From Paraspadella gotoi (lineage: Eukaryota; Chaetognatha), in the NCBI GenBank assembly GCA_051294375.1, contig CM119267.1, positions 16,315,375-16,379,374 of the forward strand: a stretch of DNA of 64,000 bases. The letters are read 5' to 3'. This document shows positions 1-9,184 of this stretch, piece by piece. The stretch's first letter is position 1; each line of letters opens with the position of its first letter. The translations under genes and the position numbers were made by a program. Below the pieces are notes generated by a model. The model made no database searches, was not told the origin of the DNA, and saw only the letters and a program-made list of their open reading frames with translations.

Positions 1-46
1 CTGAATTAATTAATTTTAACAGACGTTAAGAGACGTGCAGGACCAC

Positions 47-1249
47 ATGGCGTCTCATCTTTTGCGTAAGCTTTGTTACGCATCGAAGTCGGTGGGAAAA
101 ACGATACCTTCATCGCTGAAGTATCCTCGCCGAACACTCGTCCTTGCGGCTGGTGTTACGACGGCGGGCGGCATTGCCCTCGTCAATATCGTAAACTGCC
201 ATGGCCTCCGCGCCGAGTCCAATCCTTGGGAGCTCTCGACGCGACCATCTCCGGTACCGTCTCGCGTGATGGACTATGGATTGGATCTGGGTATGAAGTT
301 GACTCTGTATCAGTATCAGACTTGCCCTTTCTGCTGCAAAGCCCGAGCATTTCTCGACTACTACGGGATATCCTACGACGTGGTAGAGGTCAATTCCGTC
401 AAACGCACCGAGCTCAAATGGTCCAAGTATCCCAAGGTTCCGGTACTGATCGTGGAGACGCCTGATGGAAAGTCCGTTCAGATTAACGACTCTTCGCAAA
501 TCGTGTCCGTCATGAAAACTTTCATCGACAACGAGCTTCGCGTTCCCATCGACCAGATTCTCAAGTGTTACCCTCACTTCGAACAGAAGGACGACGGCTA
601 CTTTACCAAAACGACCTTTGACTTCCCCAACAAATACTTCGTGATGTACTTTGACGAAGCTGTGGATACCGTTGACGACGGAACGAGGCGTTTGAGAAAT
701 CGCGAGAGAAAATGGCGCGCCTGGGTTGACTCGGATTTCGTTCACCGGATCTCTCCCAACATCTATCGGACGTTTTCCGAATCGTTCCGTTCCTTTACGT
801 ACTTTTCTGAGGTGGGAAGGTGGAACGAGATCTTCTCCGCCTTCGACCGCTTCATAGTCGTTTATCTCGGAGGCTTCGTCATGCGTATGGTCGCCGCGAG
901 TCTCAAACGGAAACACGGGCTGGATGACGACGTGCGCGGCGAACTCTATCGATCCGCTCGTCACTTTCTCGACCGCGCCTTAAAAAATAGACGCTTTACG
1001 GGCGGCGATGAAATTACGCTCGCCGATCTAGCGCTTTACGGCGCTCTCACGTCCTTCGAGGGTTGCGATGCTTTTGTCGATTTGACCGAAAATACTAAGA
1101 TCATGTCTTGGTTCACGGCGATGAAACGCGCCGTGGAAAGCCACGAGGGACAGAAAAGATTGCGGGAAATAATGGCGAGTGGAAATGGGACTGAACGGCC
1201 AGAAAATCGTCCCTTTCTCGGAGATGGCCATTTGGATCCCCGATTGTAG
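47..1249 (+). CDS. PTGES2: Prostaglandin E synthase 2-like membrane thioredoxin/GST-fold protein
   Basis: A single-exon reading frame of 400 residues. The first ATG is at 47; the frame is open a few codons upstream but only from a GTG. An N-terminal hydrophobic stretch (about residues 30-50, TLVLAAGVTTAGGIALVNIV) could anchor the protein in a membrane, as in PTGES2. A glutaredoxin-like segment follows with the dithiol motif C93-P-F-C96, matching the CPFC of human PTGES2, and then KVPVLIVE and a GST-like C-terminal helical domain with TGGDEITLADLALYGAL. Length is close to the family (human about 377). Known PTGES2 proteins bind GSH and heme and have been assigned PGH2 isomerisation, though the physiological role is debated. 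The TTTTAACAG just upstream could be a splice acceptor, so a non-coding or short coding 5' exon outside the window is possible. An ATTAAA lies 35 bases after the stop. Confidence 0.93.
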   Translation: MASHLLRKLCYASKSVGKTIPSSLKYPRRTLVLAAGVTTAGGIALVNIVNCHGLRAESNPWELSTRPSPVPSRVMDYGLDLGMKLTLYQYQTCPFCCKARAFLDYYGISYDVVEVNSVKRTELKWSKYPKVPVLIVETPDGKSVQINDSSQIVSVMKTFIDNELRVPIDQILKCYPHFEQKDDGYFTKTTFDFPNKYFVMYFDEAVDTVDDGTRRLRNRERKWRAWVDSDFVHRISPNIYRTFSESFRSFTYFSEVGRWNEIFSAFDRFIVVYLGGFVMRMVAASLKRKHGLDDDVRGELYRSARHFLDRALKNRRFTGGDEITLADLALYGALTSFEGCDAFVDLTENTKIMSWFTAMKRAVESHEGQKRLREIMASGNGTERPENRPFLGDGHLDPRL

Positions 1250-1284
1250 TGTTTGCTTTTTACTTAAAAGTATTGTAATACTTC

Positions 1285-1290
1285 ATTAAA
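1285..1290 (+). terminator. ATTAAA poly(A) signal of the PTGES2-like gene
   Basis: ATTAAA 35 bases after the PTGES2 stop, followed by a T-rich stretch. The rest of 1,250-1,728 is AT-rich and shows nothing else I can support; it should contain the PAIP1 promoter or 5' UTR. Confidence 0.5.
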
Positions 1291-1728
1291 AACCAGTTTT
1301 CTAGTAGACACCATAGAAAACGAAAGTGTTTTTTTCTCATCGAATTATTTAATAGGGCTATTTGGGTTTGGCTTCTTTTGATAATTGTTACATTTAACAG
1401 TTTTTGCGTTGATTTTTTGTTGGTTGAGAACTGAAATTTCGATATACGTATAAGCCTCTCTCTTCTTCTAATAAGTCACAACTCCATAGGTAAATGAGAC
1501 AGACGTTAACTGATTAAGAACTTATTTAGTATTTCTCTTTTAATTAAAAAAAAATCTTTTAAGGTCAAACTAGTCTATTTTTTTTAAATATTACGTTAAA
1601 ATGTAATGTATTTTGGTAAAAGAATTTGTAGACTTACACTTGCTTAATAAAATTGTCATTAAATTTCCCAAAAGGAAAGTTTGTTCGACTTGTTGGGTTC
1701 ATTGCATCTGACATGTCTTATAGGGGCA

Positions 1729-4412
1729 ATGGACAAACCACTGTCTGATGAAACGCAGAGTCTATCTGGAAGTGAGAGTTCAGGATCCAGCAGCGCGAGA
1801 CCGCGGCGTCTTGGAAGAGGACGAGCCAAGTGTGTGTCAAGTAGGTTTAAATATAACTTAACTTAAAACTTCTTGAAAATACAATCTTATTTTTTGTATT
1901 ATTTTTCAAGGCGAAAATTCGGTTCGTCGACCTGGACAGGAAACTCTTTCAGGGTCAGACAAGATGCCAGTGACTAAATCTGACTCTGACAGTCGTTTGG
2001 GCGAAAATAGCAACACCAACTCCCCATCCAATGATGGCCGTATGAGATCATCCCTTCGCGTCAATGCTGCCGAATTCGTTCCTCGCTCATTTTCTGTCCG
2101 TCCTCCTGCCGGTCCTTCTGTTCCTCCTGTTCTTCCGCCGCCAAATCAACAACAACAACAATGCCCCCCGTCTTCGTCTTCCTCTTCGGCAGCGCAGCCC
2201 CCTACGATGCCGAGACGCCGTCGCGTTTCGTCCAACTCCTATCATTTTAACGAAAATGTGGCTATAGAGTATCTTGAAGAGACTCTGGAAAAGTTGGTTT
2301 TGAATCCCGGAAGCTTCGTGGAACTGGTTGATCCACTTGTTGAAGTCCTCAATGGCTGGGTGGATGACAATGAGACGCTTTCCCTTATCGTCGATGTGAT
2401 CTTTCATAAGGCCGTCTCGGAGCCCAACTTTCATTGGACTGGTGCTAAGCTGTGCGGCCACCTGGCGGGCCACCTCACTGTCAGTCATGAAGGTGGAAGC
2501 AACTTCCGACAGCACCTGCTTAAACGTTGCCATGACGAGCACAAATTGCGAGACTCTTTTATCCGCACGACCGAAGGCAACAAGCGACTGCACGGTTTTG
2601 CCCTTTTCCTCGCTGAACTCTTTCTGTCAATGGAGGTTAACCCTAGTGGTGCTGGTGTTGCGCAACGCGTCCACATTCTCAGGGGAGCCTTGGTGCAACT
2701 TGTTCAGACACTTTTTACCAAACCGACTGATGACAATCTCAAGACTATCGTCAAAGTTTTGAAACTCGCCGGTAAGGCAGTTATGTCTAGTTTCTTTCCT
2801 AAAGCGTAGAAAAAATAATAAAGTCAAGTCGAATCAAAATTCGAATAGTAGATCATGAACATTTAAAAAAAAAAATTGCCAATTTTCGCATAGCACATAT
2901 TTATACATAGTATAATAGAAAATTTCAAATTTTAAAATGGTTGTTTTCTTATTTTTGAAAGCAGATTCGAATTCCTCAAGAAAAGTTGATAAAAAGAAAT
3001 ATAACTCTTTTAAGAAAATTATTTCATTAAGTGGGTCAAAATACTAAAAAACTATTATAATTAACCTATAATTAAATTTTAGTTTAAAAAATATATATTT
3101 TTAAACTTTTATTTGCTTTCAAAACTTAGAAAAAACGTTTTTAAAATTGTGACATTTTTTATGGTTAGTACTATGTATAAATATGGGCTAATGCGAAAAT
3201 TGAGAAATTAAAAAAAAAATTTTTTATATATCAATGTTCTTTACAATAAGACTGTTCATGATCAACTATTCGAATTTTTATCGGCCACTTTCACTAAGCC
3301 TTATTCTTTACTTCAGTCTGAAATGTTACTTTTTTTGCTGCATGGAAATGCTGGATTTCTGTTTTGAATTGTTTTTATTGTATAAAGACCTCAATACTGT
3401 ATATTTGAGAAGTGGAGGTTTTCAAAAGACTTTTGGAAAGAAAAATTCGCTCTTTATGTTCTCTTTTTGAGCTGTGGCTTAATTAATTTTTGCGCTGACG
3501 GCTTTTTCATTCAATTTTATCCTATATGATATTACAATAAGTCTTTATTTATTCTCATAATATATGAATGTCTAACTTGCGGGAACGGCAAACGGGTTGG
3601 GTTTATCTTTTTGCTTCTCTTGGTTGCTCCTGCAGTCATTCTAATTAATGTCACCCAGCATGCTTATTTCCGATGTGTTATGGCCCAGGGTATTTCTCTT
3701 AATTAGGAATTATAGTATAGCTTTATCTTATACTTCAGGCGGTGTTCTGGAAGACTGCGAACGTTCCGAACGCCGGGATACTATGGCAGTGGATATGGAT
3801 AACACATTCCAATTGATCAAGGATTGCATCCAGGTGCCTACTTTGAGTGAGAACGTCCGCCTCATGCTTTATTCTGTGATAGAATTGCGGAGTACGAATT
3901 GGGGACGACTCGAAGCGGTTCCGGAGCCGCCGCCGCCACCTCCAGCGTTTGGAACACCAACTACCACCTCGGCCGTTCCTGGTTACATGGAATCCGGTGG
4001 AGGCGCTTTAATCCAGGCCGGTCCAGTTTTCTATGGCAACAATGGCATGCCCATTACTGCTCAGGAAGCCGGCTACATGTCGGAATTAGACTACATCCAG
4101 CAACTTCAGTGGGGTGAAGACTATGCTTCGTTCGCAAGTGGCGCGATGAATGGAAGCAGTGGCGAAAATGCCCTATACCGACAGGCACCGGCCCAAAATC
4201 AAGGTCGTCCTCTTTTGGGTCAGCCACGATACGAGGGAAATGGCCCTTATGACAACTTTGGAGCCGTGGGCAACGATATGTGGTCCGCTAATGAAGAAAT
4301 GACAGATGATATGATCGAAGCCTTTGAACAGTTCATGCTCGAGAACCGAACCAACCCTGGGGCCGGCGATTTCGGAAGTGGCAATGGCGAAAGATTTGGT
4401 CGTGGACTTTGA
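1729..4412 (+). CDS. PAIP1: Polyadenylate-binding protein-interacting protein 1 (PAM2 + MIF4G)
   Basis: Three exons, 1729-1840, 1911-2771 and 3739-4412, join in frame (phase 1 at both junctions) to 548 residues. PAIP1 bridges PABP and the eIF4A/eIF3 machinery to stimulate cap-dependent translation. A PAM2 motif for the PABC domain is clear at about residues 84-96 (SSLRVNAAEFVPR, compare human LSVNAPEFYP). It is followed by a Pro/Gln/Ser-rich linker, a MIF4G domain from about residue 150 (NENVAIEYLEETLEKLV) that continues over the second junction into KLAGGVLEDCE, and the family-typical LRSTNWGR. The C terminus carries an acidic PAM1-like helix, DDMIEAFEQFMLENR. The protein is somewhat longer than human PAIP1 (479) because of low-complexity linkers. 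The second intron (967 bases) holds a MITE-like element and a possible premature poly(A) site. A 5' exon upstream of the ATG is possible (TCTTATAG just before it). Confidence 0.93.
2817..2822 (+). terminator. Intronic AATAAA in PAIP1 intron 2
   Basis: If the donor at 2772 is not used, the exon reads on for 12 codons to a stop at 2807-2809. AATAAA begins 8 bases later. This would give a short PAIP1 form ending after the MIF4G domain and lacking the C-terminal PAM1-like region. Only the sequence layout supports it. Confidence 0.35.
2835..3281. mobile_element. MITE-like element with imperfect terminal inverted repeats
   Basis: The left arm (about 2835-2912) and right arm (about 3169-3281) are reverse complements with small indels. 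Paired stretches include AAAATTCGAATAGT, GATCATGAAC, CAATTTTCGCAT and CATATTTATACATAGTA. The middle is AT-rich and has no coding capacity, so any mobility would need a transposase in trans. The element lies wholly inside PAIP1 intron 2. I could not identify target-site duplications or a family. Confidence 0.6.
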
Positions 4413-5058
4413 TACCTTTTTTTTTAGCGCTTCATTTAAAAGCCCTAATTTATGTTAATTTTAGACTTCTTCCCTTGCTCTGCGTTTCGCAATACTAGTT
4501 TTTAAAAAGATTTCTTAAAAAATAAAATTTTAATGCAAATGTTCTTCAAAGCAAAAGAAAAGATATTGAAATTCTATTGCAGCAATGCAATTGATATTTT
4601 GGTTTGTCACCCATTAAATCAAGTGACTTAGAGGGTATTGTTACGAATTTAACCAAAATACCATTAATTGTATGAAAGCTTTGTGTAAAGCTGTTACTTT
4701 TGGGTTATTTTTGTTTGGCTCTTCTGTTGATTAATCAGTTTTAGTATCTTTCAGAAATTCTAAATTATATATTAACAAATTCTGTGATAGAATTTGATTC
4801 AAAAAAGTGATCAAGGACCCTGTAACATTAATTTTAGATTTTGTATTTGATGTACATGATCGCCATACAACTGTCGCTGAATTTTTTCATATTTGCCTCA
4901 TGATTTGTCGAAGAAGTGAAATCGCTGATAAACTTGTTTCTAATTAAATTGTTATGTTTTACTTCTCACAACAGAATTTTTTTTTTTTAAATTGGATCCC
5001 AGCGGAAAAAAAAACATCAAAAACAAAAATCTGTTTTTGTCAATTACGACATTCCGCC

Positions 5059-5079
5059 ATGCTTAAAAGTCCGACATGA
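5059..5079 (+). promoter_or_regulatory. Minimal uORF overlapping the JUN-like start codon
   Basis: An ATG at 5059 opens a six-codon frame (MLKSPT) whose TGA at 5077-5079 overlaps the main ATG at 5076 (ATGA). Such an arrangement normally favours termination-reinitiation or leaky scanning and could damp translation. Whether the transcript includes this ATG is unknown. The rest of 4,413-5,075 is AT-rich 3'/5' flank with no coding signal. Confidence 0.45.
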
Positions 5080-5903
5080 CGGAAAAGACTTTTCGTGGTA
5101 CTGGCTCGGTCGAAGCCCGTTTGAACGAGGAGAGCGACGATTACCCAAACTCCCTATTATCGCAAAAGCGAAGATCCATCCCTCACGAGAAGGTGGCCGC
5201 TTTTCTCGACGACCAGCCGCTCAAGCTGGAACACAAGCGGGCGCGAAATCGGGAAGCAGCTTCTCGCTGCCGCAAGCGAAAGCTTGATCGAATCGCCGCC
5301 CTGGAAACGAGAGTCGCCGAGCTAAACGAAACTAACGAGAGGCTCTTGGAAATCACTTCGATTTTACGGTCGCAGGTAACCGGTAGTCTCCGATATACTT
5401 TCGCGATATACTTTCGCCGACCCCGGCTTTTGACGTCTTTTAACTATTACAAATATATAAAAAATATTTATTTAATGCAGTTCCCATTATATTGACATTT
5501 GAATTTGGTCGGCGATTGCGTATCACATTTTCTAAAACAATGCATGCTGTTTTAGGTGACGCGCCTCAAACAAGCAGTTATTGAACACGTGACCTCCGGT
5601 TGTGACGTCAGTCTTTCTCCGCTTCTCGACGCGTCACCACAACGAGATTCACCACCTCTCTTCAAACCCTCTTTGATCGCTTCCGAACTGAAATATAACG
5701 TGGCTCATTGCGACGTTATCGCCCACGCAGCACATTCACCGACACGACCTTTGCGCTCCCCTCCCCCTCCGCTTTCCGATTCTCCGGAAGTGGAAGACGT
5801 TTGCCTCAACTTGACGGTCTCTTCGTGTCGAAGCCCCGATCTGAAAGAGGTCGTTGAAGAAGAAGGGGTTTACGAGGAAAATGGTAATTTGGTTAAGAGA
5901 TGA
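5076..5903 (+). CDS. JUN: JUN-family bZIP transcription factor, short N terminus
   Basis: Two exons, 5076-5375 and 5556-5903 (phase 0), encode 215 residues. The basic region lies at residues 50-72 (KLEHKRARNREAASRCRKRK) and matches Jun, including the DNA-contact NR..AAS.CR and the redox Cys65. The zipper has leucines at seven-residue steps from about 76 to 104. The intron cuts the zipper after SILRSQ. The Jun-typical H-V-T-S-G-C follows the zipper, which separates it from Fos, ATF and CREB. The basic region starts at residue 50, so there is no room for the delta (JNK-docking) and N-terminal activation regions of human JUN (331 aa). Instead there is a tail of about 90 residues rich in Ser-Pro (for example HSPTRPLRSPPPPLSDSPE and SCRSPDL). 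It probably binds AP-1/TRE sites as a dimer; activation through the tail is inference. Confidence 0.9.
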
Positions 5904-6130
5904 CACCCCCGCACCCTCACGATTGACTTCTCAGAACGAGGCAAAGCCGGAACGAAGCACCTCAGATTATTATTATCAACTGATCTCTAGTCAGGTTTAG
6001 GTTATTTTGACGCTTAAACTGTATGCGACACTTTTGAAATGCATTTCATGCTTGCAAAATTACGAATCGCGAATTTCATCAATAGAAAATGTAACCGTTT
6101 TGAACTTTCGCTTGTAATACCCTTGATACT

Positions 6131-6136
6131 AATAAA
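6131..6136 (+). terminator. AATAAA poly(A) signal of the JUN-like gene
   Basis: AATAAA about 230 bases after the JUN-like stop. The stretch 5,904-6,575 otherwise contains only AT-rich flank and, near its end, the presumed HHAT promoter or 5' UTR. Confidence 0.4.
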
Positions 6137-6575
6137 TAGAATACATGATATGTAATAAGATTTTTTACTTTAGGGCATCTTATTACCATATATGATTATT
6201 TTGGAAAATCTTTCTGTGGATTAGACAGGTTATCATAAATAGAACTTATATACAGAGCTAGTCGAGAACTAGGTTAATGCTAATAATTTAATAAGTAAAT
6301 ACTACACTTGCACAATTCTTTATGAAGGTTTATATTTTATTTTTAAAAAGTAGCCCGACCCGAAGGTTTTTTATAAAAAATTTTCTACACCGTTTCCTGG
6401 CATAAATAAAAGGAAAACCAAACCAAATTAAAGAATTGTTAAACTAAGCATTAAAATAATCTGATTAGCAGATTATGCATGTGAAGAACGGAACCGGAAT
6501 AAATCGCTTCTGAAGTGTGCTCACTCTTCATTCGTAAAAAAACCTAACTTCCCGAAAAAATCACTGGAAAAAAAA

Positions 6576-8722
6576 ATGTCCATCACTTCAGAGCAAAAAC
6601 GGGAAAAACAGTGGTCAACTTTTGCCGACCTTTCTCTCTTCGAAACAGCGTTCTACTCTATCTGCAGCATCGCCTACCTGACCTACATTTGCTGCCGAAC
6701 ATTTCTCGCGGCACCCAAGATCTTCAAAATATCAGCAGCCAATTACTTTGCCAACGAGACGGACTGGAACTTCAAGATGTCGACGGACGGATGGCGCTGG
6801 TTGGGGCCAGCCAAAGACAACCGCGATCTGGAATGGACGATTCTTGGCTTTTTGCTCCAGCAGCACCTTCACTTGTACGTCGGTCATTCTGTCGCGTCAG
6901 CGGCGCTGCGTCGAGCAGGAGTCTCCCATCGCGCCCGTCTGACTATTCTCACGATGGGAGCCGTGGTGGGCGTCTGTCGCGTCATTGGCGCCCCTTCAGT
7001 TTTTAGGTTTAGACTTGTTTACTATAACTAAAGTCTGTTAGAGTATTCTGTAATTATAATTTATGAAACAATGTTCATATTGTTACATCCGTTGAGCATG
7101 GCTCGTCGCTTCAATTCCGCCACGCGGGACTGTCTGCAAGAAGGCGAGGGTTTTTAACGCAGTTTGAAAGAAATTTTTAAGCCAAAGTCTAAGAGCGATT
7201 TTTAATTTTTCCCTTCGTCTTCAGCCAAATGATTTTCGCCATTTTCGCCCTCATCGTCACTCGCCTCACCCGTCGTCTTTTTTGCGTCTGGATGACGACC
7301 CTGTCTGGATTGGCCATCCTGCAATACGGCCACATTCTGCTTGGCAGTCATTGGGATCCTGAGAAGCTTTTTATTTGGGTCATCACGGGAACGTTGACGG
7401 TCAACCGAGCTCATAGCTTTTGCCACGAGTTCCTGGCTTCGGAGAGAGAGGGCGCTGGTGATCAGAAGACCGGCATCGCCCAGTTCGGCTTCCTAGATCT
7501 CGTCAATTACGTTTTCTACTTTCCACTATTTTTCTACGGACCCGTCATGAGCTACAATCAGTTCGTCGACGACCTCGAAAGGGATTATGATGGATCGAGA
7601 TCTATTTCGCTCCGCTCTCTCGTTTGGCAGCTGCTGCGCTTTGCCTTTTGGATCTTGTTTCTAGAGTGCTTTCTTTTCAGGTTTTTTTGTCTCTTTCTCT
7701 TTCCGGCCATCCTTCCTTTGTTGTCTTTATTTATATCACGAAGTCACTGCTAAGTAACATCACAGGTTTTACGTAAACGTGGCCATCGGGGAGCCCCGCA
7801 TACTCTGGCGCCTCGACCCGTGGGAATTGGCCGGAGTTGGATTTCTCGCCGGTCAATTCTTTTACGCCAAGTACCTCGTCATCTACGGTCTACACGGCGT
7901 CCTCGCCGCGGTCGACGGAATGTCGACGCCCTCTCCGCCCAAGTGCTCCGCGCGCCTTTACCTCACCTCGGACATGCTGCAAAACTTCGACAAGGGCTTC
8001 TACAACTTTGTCAAGCGCTACATTTACCAGCCGTTGGGAGGGTCACGCCGCGGGGTCGCGCACAGGGTCGCTTCGGTGTTCTGCTGTTTTCTCTATATCT
8101 TCGTGTGGCACGGGAGTCAGCGGTAGGTTCAATTCTTTTGTAAAGAAGGAAGTCGAAATAAGAGACGAAATTAAATTACTATTTACAAATTTTTTTAAAA
8201 GTATTAATTGTTGTGTGTGAACGATCGCCGCATCGCATTCTAATTCATTTTGTATCGCTTTTTCGTCCTAAAACAAAAGCGCAAAAATAGTTCATAACTA
8301 ACTAATGCCACCAAAATTCTAGGTACGTTCTTTACTGGTCGCTGGCGAACTTCGTAGGCGTGGTGGCCGAGTCCGTGGGTCGAGCGGCGTTGCGAACCGA
8401 CTCTGCTCGCGAGTGGGAGCGTCGCCTTGGGTCTCGCATGTGGCGCCGGCTAAGGGTGCTGGCTGCCCTGCCCTTTTTCTGCTCATTGGCTATCGGGATG
8501 TTTATGTTTTTCGGGATGAACGAGGAAGTGGGGACGGTTTATCGCCAGAGATTCATCGATGAGGGTTTATTCTCCGGACATTTTTTCGTCGCCATCTTCG
8601 CCATGTTCTGTCAGGCGCAGGCCGCCGTGACGATCTACAAATTCGAAGAGACCGGAAAAATCGCAGATCGAGTCGTGTCAATTACATTTTGGTCTCGGGT
8701 CGAGAATATTAAAATGGAATAG
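6576..8722 (+). CDS. HHAT: Hedgehog acyltransferase (MBOAT family, HHAT/Rasp)
   Basis: Four exons, 6576-7006, 7225-7680, 7766-8122 and 8323-8722, join in frame (each junction phase 2) to 547 residues with many hydrophobic segments. HHAT N-palmitoylates Hedgehog (and Spitz-like ligands in flies) in the ER membrane. Diagnostic matches to animal HHAT are DLEWTILGF near the N terminus, FYGPVMSYNQFV, YAKYLVIYGL, NFDKGFYNFVKRYIYQPLGG, VWHGSQRYVLYWSLANFVGV and NEEVGTVY. The MBOAT catalytic pair is kept: Asp371 and His411, 40 residues apart as in human HHAT (D339/H379). It is a little longer than human HHAT (493). The C-terminal about 15 residues after FEETG have no clear counterpart. ATTAAA signals occur at the stop and at 8769. 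The next gene begins only 263 bases downstream. Confidence 0.93.
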
Positions 8723-8984
8723 AATAGTTTTGATGTATCCGCCAATTAATTTGATAACTTTTACTAATATTAAAATGGTCTGAAACAATGAACAATGTAA
8801 TTTCTTTCGTTTTTCGATTCCGTCAAGAATGAAATACTTTTTTAGTTCGATGTAGCGGTGGAATCTTATGCCAGATGGTATTATTAGTAGTAGAAGTAGT
8901 AGAAGAGTAGAAGCCAAGCTTATTTTCATGACTTAACCCACTCCCACCCACTTACGCGATTCCCAATCGCCGAAAAAATCAAAG

Positions 8985-9184
8985 ATGAAAACGAAATACG
9001 AAGAGAACCTGAAATGTCGGGACATGGAGAGAGTCCGCGTCGTCAAGTACATCGTCCGCGACAGCATCAAGCAAAATTCCTTCGATTCGGAATACGTCGT
9101 CGGCGAGGAGATCTTCGACGGCGTCCGTCCATCTTGCTTTCCCTTTCCGGATCTGCCACCTTTGCCGACGGAGCCGTCGCCGGG
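8985..9184 (+). CDS. Probable first coding exon of the fusion gene (or separate 67-codon ORF)
   Basis: The frame from ATG 8985 has the GTC/GAC/ATC-rich codon use of the neighbouring real exons, unlike the flanking AT-rich DNA. Read alone it ends at 9188 after 67 codons. A donor (GTGATG) at 9185 joined to the acceptor ending at 9324 keeps the frame (..TEPSPG|FLEIMAAK..) into the next exon. I recognise no domain in it. It could instead be a small independent protein or a long uORF. Confidence 0.5.

Noticed and set aside
110-964. 284-codon frame on the - strand opposite PTGES2
   Set aside because: It mirrors the GC-rich PTGES2 exon, has no recognisable domain, and PTGES2 itself is a clear family match.
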